DNA of 19,577 bases from Candidatus Cloacimonadota bacterium (GCA_023230175.1 JALNXV010000020.1:1-19577), one strand, 5' to 3'. Positions 9,623 through 18,368 are shown, numbered from the stretch's first letter. Notes: generated from the sequence alone by a model not told the origin. A program made the numbers and translations.

Positions 9623-10366
9623 TTACATAAAAATTAATAAGAATGCTACAACAAGTGAGTAAATTGCAGTTGATTCTGAAACTGCAGCACCCAAAAACAT
9701 AGTTCTCATAAAATAAGATTGTTTCTCTTTATATCTGGCAATCATTTGACAGGTTTTACCTGCAATGAAACCAATACCTGAACCGGGACCAAGGGTCCCA
9801 AATCCAATAGCAAATGCAGCACCAAAATACGCACAAGCTTTTACAACCTGATGCAATATTTCTTGGTTTTCAGCCATATTTGGCACAGTATATAACAACA
9901 ACAAAGATACTACTAAGGCAAAAATAGCAGAAGTTTGAGACAAAGCTTGACCAATAAGCATATTTGTTGTAACAGGAATATGTTGAGAAGGAGTTCTTCC
10001 AATAGCATCACAAGCATTTGAGCCGGCGAAGCCCGAACCGAAATTTGGTCCCATACTTCCGAACCCCATAGCCATACCTGCAGCTAAAAAGGAAAAAGCT
10101 TTTGCAAGATCAACGCTTTCATCCAAGAAACCGCCAAACAATAATAAAAGACTAATTACCAAGGCAAAGATAGCTCCACTTTCAGTTACAGCTTGACTTA
10201 TAAGCATAGAACGAAGCATAATATCTCTTGCTCCGGGTTGTCTCATAATAGCTTTAGTTGTAACAGCAGCAGTTTGACCTTCGCCAAATCCGGCACTGAT
10301 AGAAGCGACTCCGGTACTTAAGGCAGCACCTAAAAATAAAGTTACTTGAGCATATTCATTTATCAT
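9623..10366 (-). CDS. atpE: F-type ATP synthase c subunit, triple-hairpin fusion
   Basis: This 247-aa protein is made of three successive c-subunit hairpins, each with a glycine-rich first helix, a polar loop and an ion-site helix. Hairpin 1 (about 8-79) has GFGEGQ with E29, loop MRQPGA, and AVTESGAIFALV with E62. Hairpin 2 (about 88-160) has GPNFGSGF with S111 at the helix-1 site and ALSQTSAIFALV with Q144 in place of the essential glutamate. Hairpin 3 (about 176-247) has GPGSGIGF with I198 and AVSESTAIYSLV with E231. So only hairpins 1 and 3 should bind an ion. Charged linkers such as LDESVD and AENQE join the hairpins. It lies between atpB and the normal c gene, with AAAGG before the ATG. 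It probably joins the same rotor ring. Fused c proteins are known for V/A-type ATPases and the A. woodii c1 protein. Confidence 0.92.
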   Translation of the reverse strand: MINEYAQVTLFLGAALSTGVASISAGFGEGQTAAVTTKAIMRQPGARDIMLRSMLISQAVTESGAIFALVISLLLLFGGFLDESVDLAKAFSFLAAGMAMGFGSMGPNFGSGFAGSNACDAIGRTPSQHIPVTTNMLIGQALSQTSAIFALVVSLLLLYTVPNMAENQEILHQVVKACAYFGAAFAIGFGTLGPGSGIGFIAGKTCQMIARYKEKQSYFMRTMFLGAAVSESTAIYSLVVAFLLIFM

Positions 10367-10378
10367 ATAATAACCTTT

Positions 10379-11290
10379 CTATTCAGCTATTTCTATTGAA
10401 AGATATGTTAGAGCGAGCATTGTAAACACAAAAGATTGAATTGTACCTTGAAACATTGTAAAGAAAAGATTAAGACCTACAGGGACTATTATATATTTTG
10501 TAAGCCCTGATACTACGACAGTAATAATAGCACCGCCAAAAATATTTCCGAAAAGACGAAAAGATATTGATATAATCTTTGATACTTCACCGACTGCATT
10601 AAGAGGCAACATAAAAACTAAGGGTTCCATATAGCCTTTTATATAATTAACTAAGCCTTTTTTCTTAATAGCATTATAATGAACAACTAATACAGCCATT
10701 ATACCTAAACCAAGAGGGACATTAAGATTTCTTGTTGGTTCACTAATTCCGGGAATTGGCAGGATAGCCACTTGATTAGATATCCAAATAAACAAAAATA
10801 AAGTAACAAAATATGCAGTGAATCTTTTTCTTTTTTCACCAAGGGTTTCAATGACTAAATCTTCCAAAAATAGATAAAAAGTTTCCATTAAAAGTTGAAT
10901 TTTAGAAGGTATAAACTTTATCCTTTTTCTCACATAAAAGGCAAAGAGAATAATGAAGATATCCAAAAAGAATAACATTCTCCACAATCTAAAATTTAAT
11001 ACTGCAGAATTCCCAAACCACTTCTTAAAAATATTATAAATTGTTTTACTATTGTAAGTAAATTGTTCCGGATTAGGTAATTTTTCTTCCGCAATATATC
11101 TATCGGGTTGAATATCTTTATTAATCGTTTCTTGTAAATCTTCATATTCGGTAACTAGAGAAACAGAAAATTTCCCTGTTTCTGCATCTTTACCGATGTG
11201 AACCTTTTTATACAAGAAAAAAGACAAAATTAATTGAATTACAAAAAAGATTATTATGACTTTTTTTAAGTTAAATGCTTTTTCACTCAT
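10379..11290 (-). CDS. atpB: F-type ATP synthase a subunit
   Basis: This 303-aa membrane stator subunit forms the ion half-channels against the c ring. The essential stator arginine is R245 in ISISFRLFGNIFGG (the E. coli R210 position). Q285 in GTIQSFVFTMLALTYL fits the E. coli Q252 position. The NLNVPLGLG segment (188-196) is also conserved. The protein is longer than E. coli a (271 aa) at the N-terminus: an extra hydrophobic helix (about 11-27) and a polar stretch of about 70 residues precede the first canonical helix near 105-120. The start overlaps the end of atpI by eight nt (ATGAGTGA), pointing to translational coupling. It should contact both c proteins encoded just downstream. Confidence 0.95.
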   Translation of the reverse strand: MSEKAFNLKKVIIIFFVIQLILSFFLYKKVHIGKDAETGKFSVSLVTEYEDLQETINKDIQPDRYIAEEKLPNPEQFTYNSKTIYNIFKKWFGNSAVLNFRLWRMLFFLDIFIILFAFYVRKRIKFIPSKIQLLMETFYLFLEDLVIETLGEKRKRFTAYFVTLFLFIWISNQVAILPIPGISEPTRNLNVPLGLGIMAVLVVHYNAIKKKGLVNYIKGYMEPLVFMLPLNAVGEVSKIISISFRLFGNIFGGAIITVVVSGLTKYIIVPVGLNLFFTMFQGTIQSFVFTMLALTYLSIEIAE

Positions 11291-11726
11291 CCTTACCTCT
11301 AAAATATTTTTTTAGTTTGCTATTTTTAAGTTGGCACCAAAATTGATAAATAAATATCGCTATTTGAGCTGTAAATAGTCCAAAGCAATATACAATTAAT
11401 TCCGGTTTTACTACAATGAGAATAAATAATGACCATACTATCAAGAAAAGATATCTTATCAAAAAGATTTTACTTATCTTTTTAATATTAATGTTACCAT
11501 GATCAGGTTTTAAGGCAAAAGTATTTTTTGCCATTATCCAGAAATTGAAGGCACTTGCTATTGACCCTGCGATCCACCCTATGCTACTTTTAAAACTTAC
11601 AAACATTGAAGCTAAAGCTGGCAAGTTTGTCAAGAAAATAATCAATAAAATTCTTTTAATATAATCATTATTATTGATACCTTCTGACTGATTGGTAGTT
11701 ACATTTTGATCTTGAATGCTATTCAT
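11283..11726 (-). CDS. atpI: AtpI-like ATP synthase assembly membrane protein
   Basis: This 147-aa protein has about four hydrophobic helices (roughly residues 22-42, 46-64, 83-104 and 108-128) and a basic C-terminal tail, in the position and of the size of UncI/AtpI. AtpI is known to help c-ring assembly in Na+ F-type enzymes such as that of A. woodii, which fits the two different c proteins encoded downstream. I chose the ATG at 11726 because AAGGA lies five nt upstream and the start overlaps the atpZ stop in ATGAATAG. Starts further upstream (to 11756) are open but poorly placed. Sequence similarity to AtpI is weak, so the call rests mainly on topology and context. Confidence 0.7.
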   Translation of the reverse strand: MNSIQDQNVTTNQSEGINNNDYIKRILLIIFLTNLPALASMFVSFKSSIGWIAGSIASAFNFWIMAKNTFALKPDHGNINIKKISKIFLIRYLFLIVWSLFILIVVKPELIVYCFGLFTAQIAIFIYQFWCQLKNSKLKKYFRGKDE

Positions 11727-12003
11727 CATTATCCTTTTCATTGTTATTATGGTCAAAAAACCTTAACAACAATCGCCAATCTGTTAATGCACCGCTTACA
11801 ATACCGACTATTGCACCAATTCCGATAAACACGCCTTTAAGACCAAAATACTTATCAATAAATAAACCTAAGACAACACCAATAACTATTGATACTGCCA
11901 TAATCAAGCCGAGTTGAGTTAGCATACTGACAGCTCTCAGCATATCAGCATTTTCTTTCCAGAATAAGCCTTTATTCTGAAGGAATTTGTTCTTTTTTAA
12001 CAT
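11719..12003 (-). CDS. atpZ: AtpZ-like small membrane protein of the ATP synthase operon
   Basis: This 94-aa protein has two predicted membrane helices (about residues 27-47 and 53-72). It reads TQLGLIMAVSIVIGVVLGLFID, a short loop, then a second glycine-rich helix and a basic TDWRLLLRFF tail. This is the pattern of the AtpZ/AtpQ family (ATPase_gene1) found just before atpI. In Bacillus AtpZ with AtpI has been linked to divalent cation transport. The start is uncertain. ATG at 12003 keeps the WKENAD segment seen in relatives but overlaps the bactofilin gene by 32 nt. ATG at 12048 is longer. ATG at 11943 avoids overlap but removes part of the conserved region. Confidence 0.72.
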   Translation of the reverse strand: MLKKNKFLQNKGLFWKENADMLRAVSMLTQLGLIMAVSIVIGVVLGLFIDKYFGLKGVFIGIGAIVGIVSGALTDWRLLLRFFDHNNNEKDNDE

Positions 12004-12349
12004 TTTGTACGTTATCACCCATAACAGCTTTGCCATTATAAATAGCACCTGAATGGATATGAAGTTTAGCTGTTAATATGTCACCGGAAACAACAGCACT
12101 TTTTTCGAGTTCCATTGCTTTGAAAGCCTTTATATTTCCATTTACTTTACCGGAAACAAAAACCTCATTAGCAATAATATCTCCATCAAGAGAAGCTGAT
12201 TCAGAAATACAAGCAATACCTTCTGTTTCAAGATTTCCTTTGACATAACCATCGACACGTATTGATTCTTTTGTTGAAATATTTCCGGTTATCTTGCATG
12301 TTTTTCCAACAAGTGTAGTAATTAATACATTTCTGTTCTTCTCAAACAT
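11972..12349 (-). CDS. Bactofilin
   Basis: This 125-aa polymer-forming cytoskeletal protein has a central beta-helix domain (about residues 17-108) built of short repeats such as ITGNIST, RVDGYVKGNLE, LDGDIIA, VSGKVNGNIKA and VSGDILTAKL. Each repeat places a hydrophobic strand and a glycine turn, as in BacA/CcmA. Charged tails flank the domain. Bactofilins form filaments that position cell-wall enzymes and sometimes ParABS proteins. The gene directly follows an M23 peptidase gene, a pairing seen in several bacteria, and parA/parB lie just upstream. A very strong ribosome binding site (TTAGGAGG) precedes the ATG. The 3' end probably overlaps the start of atpZ. Confidence 0.93.
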   Translation of the reverse strand: MFEKNRNVLITTLVGKTCKITGNISTKESIRVDGYVKGNLETEGIACISESASLDGDIIANEVFVSGKVNGNIKAFKAMELEKSAVVSGDILTAKLHIHSGAIYNGKAVMGDNVQNVKKEQIPSE

Positions 12350-12362
12350 ATATCCTCCTAAT

Positions 12363-13046
12363 TCACATTTTAAACGTAGGTATTTTCATTAAAGTTGCCG
12401 GATCAACCGGATTATTTTGATAGTAAATTTGAAAATGAAGATGAGAATTTGTGCTATACCCTGTATTTCCAACAAGTCCTATCGCTTGCCCTTTTTCAAC
12501 AAAATCATTAATCTTTGAAATGAATTCATGTAGATGAGCATATAATGTTTTATAACCATTTAGATGATCTATTAAAATGACATTACCTAAATATTTGTCA
12601 TTATAACACGCAATCACGATTCCGGCAGCTGAAGCATGGACAGTAGTTCCGGTAGTTGTTGCTAAATCAATTGATTGATGATATTCAGAAAATTCTTGAC
12701 TAAGAGCAAAATTGTCATGTATAGGAACTAAATCAGGAATAAATCTATTATTTAAAGAAACTCCCGGAGGTACACTTTGTTTAGCTTTCATACTTAAGGT
12801 ATCGCTCATAACAAGCGTTTCTCTAATTACTCTTATCTCTTTTTTTGAAAGTTTAAGTGAATCTACATCATCAAGTACAACATTTAATTTTTCTTTTAGA
12901 ATATTAACAATTTCGTTAGAGTTTTTAACTTCATTATTTAGGTTAATTTTTGACTTGCTTAGGTCATGAATCAAATAAACAGCATATAACAATATCATTA
13001 ATAAGATTATTACAACAATTCTTAAAAATGTATTAGAATTTAACAT
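12363..13046 (-). CDS. Membrane-anchored M23 family metallopeptidase (peptidoglycan endopeptidase)
   Basis: This 227-aa protein has one N-terminal membrane helix (about 8-26), a coiled-coil segment (about 30-75) and a C-terminal LytM/M23 domain (about 110-220). The zinc ligands are visible: H123-xxx-D127 in YHQSIDLAT and H204 in SHLHFQ. H171 in YAHLHE and H202 are the other catalytic histidines, so the enzyme should be active rather than a degenerate activator. It would cut peptide cross-links in the periplasm. The gene starts immediately after the parB stop (TAA-ATG). The bactofilin gene follows 13 nt downstream, suggesting a local wall-shaping role guided by bactofilin filaments. Confidence 0.92.
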   Translation of the reverse strand: MLNSNTFLRIVVIILLMILLYAVYLIHDLSKSKINLNNEVKNSNEIVNILKEKLNVVLDDVDSLKLSKKEIRVIRETLVMSDTLSMKAKQSVPPGVSLNNRFIPDLVPIHDNFALSQEFSEYHQSIDLATTTGTTVHASAAGIVIACYNDKYLGNVILIDHLNGYKTLYAHLHEFISKINDFVEKGQAIGLVGNTGYSTNSHLHFQIYYQNNPVDPATLMKIPTFKM

Positions 13047-13901
13047 TTAGTTTTTTGTAATCCCTATCGATTCAAGAATATGACATAATTCTTCTTCATT
13101 AGAAAACTTAATTAATATTTCTCCGGCAGAATCTTTTTTCTCTCTTATTTTTACATTAGATTTTAATAAATCAGAAATCTTTGACTCTGTAGTTATTAAA
13201 AATTCTTTATCATAATATTTATTGGAAATTCTTTTTGTGTCCTTTTTATCAATATTATATAATTTTGCATTTTCTTCAGCTTGTCTAACGGAATACTGTT
13301 TTTTAATAATTTCTTTAGCAAAATTTTCTTGTTCAACTTCATCTACACTAAGAATAGCTCTAGCATGCCCGGGAGTTATTTCTTTATTTTCAATGAAATG
13401 TTGAATATTTTCAGAAAGTTTAAGTAATCTCAAGGTATTACTAATAGTAGTTCTATCCTTACCCATAATTTTACTCACTTCACTATGGTTTAGCTCAAAT
13501 TCATCAATTAATTGTTGATAAGCTTTAGCTTCCTCAAGTGGGGATAAGTCTTCTCTTTGAACATTTTCAATTATAGCTAAGACAAGTCTTTCTTTATCGG
13601 TAACATTTTTAACTACAACAGGAATTTCAGATAACCCTGCTAATTTACAAGCTTCAAGTCTTCTTTCACCTGCAATTAATTCATAGCCTGTTTCTTCGGT
13701 TTGACAAACAATAATAGGTTGAATCAACCCATTTTCTTGTATTGATTGAGATAACTCAAGTAATTTTTCTTTATCAAATTGTCTTCTTGGTTGATATCTA
13801 TTAGGGATAATATCACTAATTTTTATAGTTGTACTTGTACCTTGAACCGGTTTTTCAATATCATGTATTAAAGAATTTAATCCTCTTCCTAATCTACTCA
13901 T
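13047..13901 (-). CDS. parB: Chromosome-partitioning protein ParB (CTPase/parS-binding)
   Basis: This 284-aa protein has an N-terminal ParB/Srx-like domain with '[11 protein letters not shown]' (33-43) and GERRLEA (78-84), the CTP-binding box. A central helix-turn-helix domain follows ([21 protein letters not shown], about 140-160) and binds parS. The C-terminal dimerisation domain is more divergent. It loads ParB clamps near the replication origin and drives origin segregation with ParA. It overlaps the parA stop by four nt (ATGA), so the two are translationally coupled. Length and domain order match chromosomal rather than plasmid ParB. Confidence 0.96.
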   Translation of the reverse strand: MSRLGRGLNSLIHDIEKPVQGTSTTIKISDIIPNRYQPRRQFDKEKLLELSQSIQENGLIQPIIVCQTEETGYELIAGERRLEACKLAGLSEIPVVVKNVTDKERLVLAIIENVQREDLSPLEEAKAYQQLIDEFELNHSEVSKIMGKDRTTISNTLRLLKLSENIQHFIENKEITPGHARAILSVDEVEQENFAKEIIKKQYSVRQAEENAKLYNIDKKDTKRISNKYYDKEFLITTESKISDLLKSNVKIREKKDSAGEILIKFSNEEELCHILESIGITKN

Positions 13902-14656
13902 CTCTCTACCACTTCCATAGCTAATTGTAAATAATTTTGAGCTCCGTTTGATTTAATATCATAATGCATAATTGAACGACCAAAACTTGGAGCTTCAGAC
14001 AGTTTAACATTTCTTACAATCACAGATTTAAATACTTTTTCTTTAAAATAGTTTTTTACTTCTATCGCTACTTGATTTGAAAGATTAAGTCGTTTATCAA
14101 ACATAGTTAATAAAATACCCATAATATTTAAATCAGGATTTAGGTTTTTTTGAATCAATCTAATAGTATTTAACAGCTGACTAACGCCTTCAAGTGCATA
14201 ATATTCACACTGAATAGGAATAATTAAGTCAGTGCAAGCAGTTAAAGCATTCACTGTAAGCAAACCTAAAGAAGGCGGACAATCTATCAATATAAACTCA
14301 TATTCATCTTTTAGAGGAGCAAGAGCTTCTTTTAGTTTTTGTTCACGAGCAAACTCTCTCACTAAATCAATTTCTGCACCGGTTAAATCAATATTACTAC
14401 CTATTACATCCAAACTTTCAATATCGGTTTTAAGGATAGCTTTTTTTGTATTTATCTTGTTTACCATCAAATCATAGGAATGAAATTCTAATTTATCCTT
14501 ATCAATACCGAGACCCGATGTTGCATTTCCTTGAGGATCTAAATCAACAAGTAAGGTTTTTCGTTCATAAATCCCAAGTGCAGCAGCTAAATTAACCGCT
14601 GTAGTAGTCTTTCCAACTCCACCTTTTTGATTAACAATAGTTATTATTTTACCCAT
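13898..14656 (-). CDS. parA: Chromosome-partitioning ATPase ParA (Soj)
   Basis: This 252-aa deviant Walker A ATPase begins [19 protein letters not shown]. The signature lysine is K11 and the P-loop lysine is K16, with the family's 'NLAAALG' helix after it. Further motifs are [16 protein letters not shown] (35-50) and [16 protein letters not shown] (122-137). No N-terminal HTH is present, which marks it as the chromosomal Soj type (type Ib-like length). It forms ATP-dependent dimers on DNA and moves ParB-parS complexes. The start overlaps the rsmG stop by eight nt (ATGGGTAA), and the end overlaps parB. Confidence 0.97.
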   Translation of the reverse strand: MGKIITIVNQKGGVGKTTTAVNLAAALGIYERKTLLVDLDPQGNATSGLGIDKDKLEFHSYDLMVNKINTKKAILKTDIESLDVIGSNIDLTGAEIDLVREFAREQKLKEALAPLKDEYEFILIDCPPSLGLLTVNALTACTDLIIPIQCEYYALEGVSQLLNTIRLIQKNLNPDLNIMGILLTMFDKRLNLSNQVAIEVKNYFKEKVFKSVIVRNVKLSEAPSFGRSIMHYDIKSNGAQNYLQLAMEVVER

Positions 14657-15284
14657 AATTTATCTCAACAATCCTTCTCTCAAATTCTATACTTAAATCA
14701 AGTGTATGTACTTTTTTATTATCAAATATGTCAACATCATCTAAATTCTTAGCTTTAAACAAAAAAATTTTACCTTCTTTTGTCAATAGTTTTTCTAATG
14801 CTTTCTTAATAGAATAATTCATTTTTACTGAACGACAAACTATTATATCAAAATAATGCTGATATTTATTCATTATTTTATCTTCTACTCTAAAGGGCAA
14901 AAATTCTACATTTGATATATTTAAATTAGTGGTCATTTTCTTGATTGTATCTATTTTCTTTTTTACGCTATCAAGAAAATACATTTCACAATCTGAATCA
15001 ACTATTTTTATAGGAATCCCCGGAAGTCCGCCACCTGTACCAAAATCAAGTACTTTTTTACCTTGCCAATCAGAAAAAACCTCATAAATGCTTATTGAAT
15101 CTAAAAAATGCAAAATCCAAACATCTTCTAAATCCATTTTTCTGGAAAACAAATTAATTTGCTGATTAAAATCAATCAGTTCTTCAAAAAAAGCTTCAAA
15201 GCTTGCTTGAATATCTTCATTATAAAGATTAAGCTTTTTTAAATACTCAATAAATACATTTTTTTTATCATTCATAACTAACAT
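14649..15284 (-). CDS. rsmG: 16S rRNA (guanine-N7) methyltransferase RsmG (GidB)
   Basis: This 211-aa SAM-dependent enzyme methylates G527 (E. coli numbering) in the 530 loop of 16S rRNA. Conserved blocks are INLFSR (43-48), HFLDS (59-63) and the SAM loop [14 protein letters not shown] (78-91). 'CRSV' comes later, at the position of the family's R-A-V. The length is typical. It is the first gene of the long minus-strand block, and rsmG-parA-parB is a classic origin-proximal order. AAAGG lies 11 nt before the ATG at 15284, a rather long spacing; a second ATG three codons later is possible. I see no clear promoter in the 138 bp upstream. Confidence 0.95.
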   Translation of the reverse strand: MLVMNDKKNVFIEYLKKLNLYNEDIQASFEAFFEELIDFNQQINLFSRKMDLEDVWILHFLDSISIYEVFSDWQGKKVLDFGTGGGLPGIPIKIVDSDCEMYFLDSVKKKIDTIKKMTTNLNISNVEFLPFRVEDKIMNKYQHYFDIIVCRSVKMNYSIKKALEKLLTKEGKIFLFKAKNLDDVDIFDNKKVHTLDLSIEFERRIVEINYG

Positions 15285-15362
15285 TAATTAAAATACCTTT
15301 AAAATTGTCAATAAAAATATACTTTTAAAGACACATAGATTTAACTATTTTAGTAGAAATCT

Positions 15363-15408
15363 ACAAGGGACCTCCAAGAAGGAAAAAAGCATCCTGGAGG
15401 TCCCCTGT
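15363..15408 (-). repeat. 46-bp hairpin repeat, copy 2 (terminator-like)
   Basis: ACAAGGGACCTCCA (15363-15376) pairs with TGGAGGTCCCCTGT (15395-15408) at 13 of 14 positions. Read on the minus strand it matches copy 1 (351-396) at 42 of 46 positions, including the six-T loop. It begins 14 nt after the stop of the minus-strand moxR gene, so both copies have the same orientation and a similar place relative to their upstream gene. No U-rich tail follows on the minus strand. It may end the moxR transcript and insulate the rsmG block. Confidence 0.85.
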
Positions 15409-15422
15409 TCCTTAGTTATAAT

Positions 15423-16457
15423 TTACTTATTAATTTCATTTATAAGTTGGTCAATTATGTTAGTAGATTTTAGTCCGTCAGCTTCAGCAGAATATGAAAT
15501 TAAAATACGATGTCTCAAAACAATATGTGAAACAGCAATTACATCATCTACACTTGGAGTCAATCTTCCATTTAAAATTGCTCTTGTTTTTGCAGCAATA
15601 ACTAAAAACTGTGAAGCTCTCGGACCGGCACCCCAGTTAATTTTTTCTTTGATACTTTTTAATACCGGAGAAATATGACTATCCCCATCATTAGCTTTAG
15701 GTCTACTAGCTCTAACCAACTTAACAGCAAAATCTATAACGTGATCATTAACAGGGATATCATTAATAGCTTGTTGGATAGAAATAATTTGCTCTTTAGA
15801 TATTACAGATTGGATAGTATTATCTTTATTTTTTATGGTGTTATTTCTAATAAAACTTTGTTTAACAATATCTTTTTCTTGTTCAAAGTCAGGATAATCA
15901 ATAACGATATGAAACATAAATCTATCAAGTTGTGCTTCGGGCAAAGGATATGTACCCTCTTGTTCAATAGGATTTTGAGTTGCCAAGACCAAGAAAGGAG
16001 GTTCTAATTTAAAAGTATCATTACCGGCAGTAACCTCATACTCCTGCATAGCTTGTAGTAATGCAGATTGAGTTTTAGGAGGGGTTCTATTGATTTCATC
16101 AGCGAGTATAAAATTTGAAAATACAGGTCCTTTAATGTATTTAAATTCTCTTTGACCGGTTTCTTTATTTTCAACCAAGATTTCAGTACCCGTTATATCA
16201 GAGGGCATTAAGTCCGGAGTAAACTGTATCCTACTAAATTTTAAATCTAAAATTTTTGACAAAGAAGATATCATCAAAGTCTTTGCAAGACCGGGCACTC
16301 CCTCAATTAAACAATGACCATTAGAAAACAAAGCTATCAAAATTTGCTCGATTACTTCATCTTGTCCAACTATAACTTTATGTAATTGAATTAAAATTGA
16401 TTCTTTTACAGATTTCAGTGACTGCAACAATTTTAAATTTTTCTTATCATCATTCAT
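15423..16457 (-). CDS. MoxR-family AAA+ ATPase
   Basis: This 344-aa AAA+ chaperone-like ATPase has Walker A GVPGLAKT (53-60), Walker B ILADEIN (117-123), sensor 1 ATQNP (159-163) and the LDRF arginine-finger region (177-180). 'PQTQSALLQAMQE'-type helix residues (here PPKTQSALLQAMQE, 126-139) mark the MoxR subgroup. These proteins usually activate or mature partner proteins with von Willebrand A or DUF58 domains encoded next door. Here no such partner is visible: the next element is the hairpin repeat and then rsmG. The start overlaps the end of the upstream membrane protein gene by eight nt (ATGAATGA), and a strong AAGGAGAT lies within that gene. Confidence 0.94.
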   Translation of the reverse strand: MNDDKKNLKLLQSLKSVKESILIQLHKVIVGQDEVIEQILIALFSNGHCLIEGVPGLAKTLMISSLSKILDLKFSRIQFTPDLMPSDITGTEILVENKETGQREFKYIKGPVFSNFILADEINRTPPKTQSALLQAMQEYEVTAGNDTFKLEPPFLVLATQNPIEQEGTYPLPEAQLDRFMFHIVIDYPDFEQEKDIVKQSFIRNNTIKNKDNTIQSVISKEQIISIQQAINDIPVNDHVIDFAVKLVRASRPKANDGDSHISPVLKSIKEKINWGAGPRASQFLVIAAKTRAILNGRLTPSVDDVIAVSHIVLRHRILISYSAEADGLKSTNIIDQLINEINK

Positions 16458-17496
16458 TATCTATCTCCTTATTTTTTATAAAGTCTATTAATTTTATACC
16501 GGCATAAGCTAAACTCAAGGACCCTGTAATAAAAATCACTAAAGCAGTTATTACATGAGAAAATGACATTACTGCACTAACTAAGTTTTCGTCAAGTCCA
16601 AATCCAATAGCAAAGATTAAAATCATTATAACCTCATTACTGCCAATTTGTGCCGGTGGATGAGGCAATATATAAGATAAAAATATCAGTGTATAACCAA
16701 ATAATATATATGCAAAATTTATATGTACATTAAATGCTCTAAACATTAAAAAAAAGAATAAACTATCGGATAAAGTCGCTAAAAGTGTTAAAACCAAACA
16801 AGCAGGAAAAAGCCTTTTATGATTTTTAAAAATAGCTAAACCTTCCAAAAAAAGCTTAATAAAATCATAAAATTTATCTTTATATTTGATTGGCAATAAG
16901 AGAAGTAACTTATGAAAAATTCTTTTCATAATCAAATAAACTCTACTCAATTTACTCTTATTAACTAAAACAAACTTATTGTTTTCCCTCAAAGATGCCA
17001 TAAACAAAATAAAAAAACCTAAAATAAAAATAAAAACTAAAACTACTAACAATAGCTTCAAATACACAGAAAGAGTAATCCCAATAAAAGGAATTAACAA
17101 TAAAACAACAAAAATCGCAAAGGTATCAAAAAATTTATCTATAAAGATTGACGGTAAAGACTCTGCCCATTTTATGTTATGATTTTTTTTATAAAAATAA
17201 GCCTTAATAACTTCACCCGCTCTAATAGGAATCAAATAATTAACAAAATTTCCTGATAAAACATAAGTGTAATTTCTAAATACAGGGATTATAGTTTTGT
17301 GCGACAATAATGACCTTAACCTCTGGGAACGAATAAAATATGACATCAGATAAAAAAATATTGAAGGAATAACAGGTAAGATATTTATCTGTTTCAAATA
17401 AAATAATAATTCTGCAAAATCTATATACCTTAACCATAAAAAAATTAATAAAGTACCTATAATTAAACTAATTACAATTTTCTGTATAATTTTCAT
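16450..17496 (-). CDS. YbhN/LPG-synthase-TM family integral membrane protein (flippase-like)
   Basis: This 348-aa polytopic membrane protein has about eight hydrophobic helices. The family signature is seen near residues 82-101 (GNFVNYLIPIRAGEVIKAYF), matching 'N-x-x-x-P-x-[RG]-x-G-E'. A second conserved patch, 'LPHPPAQIGSNEVIM', lies in the C-terminal half and corresponds to the family's 'P-x-x-G-x-x-E'. Members include the transmembrane part of lysylphosphatidylglycerol synthase and AglD-like proteins, often thought to move or modify lipid-linked substrates. There is no soluble synthase domain here. It overlaps the upstream methyltransferase-like gene by four nt (ATGA) and moxR by eight. 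The exact substrate is unknown. Confidence 0.85.
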   Translation of the reverse strand: MKIIQKIVISLIIGTLLIFLWLRYIDFAELLFYLKQINILPVIPSIFFYLMSYFIRSQRLRSLLSHKTIIPVFRNYTYVLSGNFVNYLIPIRAGEVIKAYFYKKNHNIKWAESLPSIFIDKFFDTFAIFVVLLLIPFIGITLSVYLKLLLVVLVFIFILGFFILFMASLRENNKFVLVNKSKLSRVYLIMKRIFHKLLLLLPIKYKDKFYDFIKLFLEGLAIFKNHKRLFPACLVLTLLATLSDSLFFFLMFRAFNVHINFAYILFGYTLIFLSYILPHPPAQIGSNEVIMILIFAIGFGLDENLVSAVMSFSHVITALVIFITGSLSLAYAGIKLIDFIKNKEIDNE

Positions 17497-18368
17497 ATTT
17501 TAATATTTTTCTCAGGAACAAAAAGATAATAATGATGATGAGCCCAAATCTTTTTAAAGATACCGGGAGCAAAATTTTCAAATAGTTTATATTTGTTTAA
17601 TGATAATTTCATTTCAGGTTTTGCTCCAATATAATAATCAATAATACTTATTCCATCTTTTGTTTTTTTATATTTCGGGACAGGTTTTTTACGCAAAAAA
17701 AGTTTACTAAAAAAATCTTCTTTACTCATACCAATATCTGGCCATAACGGACAATCTAAGTAATTATCTTCTATTAAATTCCATCCATATTTTTTGAGTA
17801 TCGGGATAAAAACAGAACTCTTTATATTGTTTTCAATCAAATATTTAGATAAGTCTTTTTTCCCTGTATATTTCTGATGTAAATAACCTAAACCTGTTCT
17901 GTTAGGAACCATTATCAAGATTATTTTTTTAGACACATTAGCTAATTGAGATAAAAATAACTCCAAATCTTGTACAAACCACATAGCAGAAAAATTCCAT
18001 ATCATATCAAAGCTATTATCATCAAAAGGCAATTTATCAAAATTTTCTAAATACGTAAAATCTACAGCTAACATTTTATTATGCAACTTTGATTCAACCT
18101 TATTCCAAACCTCTGAAACAAGGTTTAATCTTTCCTTATCAGAATCAACTACATTTACTTGCATTCCATTTAAGGAAAGCCATAAACTATTGATACCCGA
18201 TAAACCGGTAAAACCAAATGAAGGAACTTCTAAAACAGATTTTATGTCATAATCTTTAACAACTCTATCAAGTATATCATTTATAATAAATCTTTCATAA
18301 GTAGAGCCCAAACCTTCATCAGGATTACTATAATATTTTTTCCAAAAATCTAAAATCGGTATCGCCAT
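17493..18368 (-). CDS. Divergent class I SAM-dependent methyltransferase-like protein
   Basis: This 291-aa protein has the outline of a Rossmann-fold methyltransferase. A strand-loop is at 44-59 (SVLEVPSFGFTGLSGI), an acidic strand end at VNVVDSD (71-77), and LPFDDNSFDMIWNFSAMWFV (113-132) resembles the motif after strand 4 of Methyltransf_11 proteins. Motif I is unusual: the common D/E-x-G-x-G-x-G loop is replaced by EVPSFGFTG, so SAM binding is plausible but not assured. AGGAGAAAG-like spacing (GGAGAAAG, about seven nt before ATG) supports the start. It lies between an epimerase and a flippase-like gene with which it overlaps, suggesting a shared role in making a surface glycan or lipid. 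Confidence 0.7.
   Translation of the reverse strand: MAIPILDFWKKYYSNPDEGLGSTYERFIINDILDRVVKDYDIKSVLEVPSFGFTGLSGINSLWLSLNGMQVNVVDSDKERLNLVSEVWNKVESKLHNKMLAVDFTYLENFDKLPFDDNSFDMIWNFSAMWFVQDLELFLSQLANVSKKIILIMVPNRTGLGYLHQKYTGKKDLSKYLIENNIKSSVFIPILKKYGWNLIEDNYLDCPLWPDIGMSKEDFFSKLFLRKKPVPKYKKTKDGISIIDYYIGAKPEMKLSLNKYKLFENFAPGIFKKIWAHHHYYLFVPEKNIKI

Noticed and set aside
15527..15534. GTGAAACA, an exact parS half-site within moxR
   Set aside because: The other half matches the parS consensus at only one of eight positions, so it is probably chance.
15675..16007. Plus-strand 110-codon frame opposite moxR
   Set aside because: It is antisense to conserved AAA+ motifs, and its composition reflects the AT-rich complement. 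No start signal is seen.
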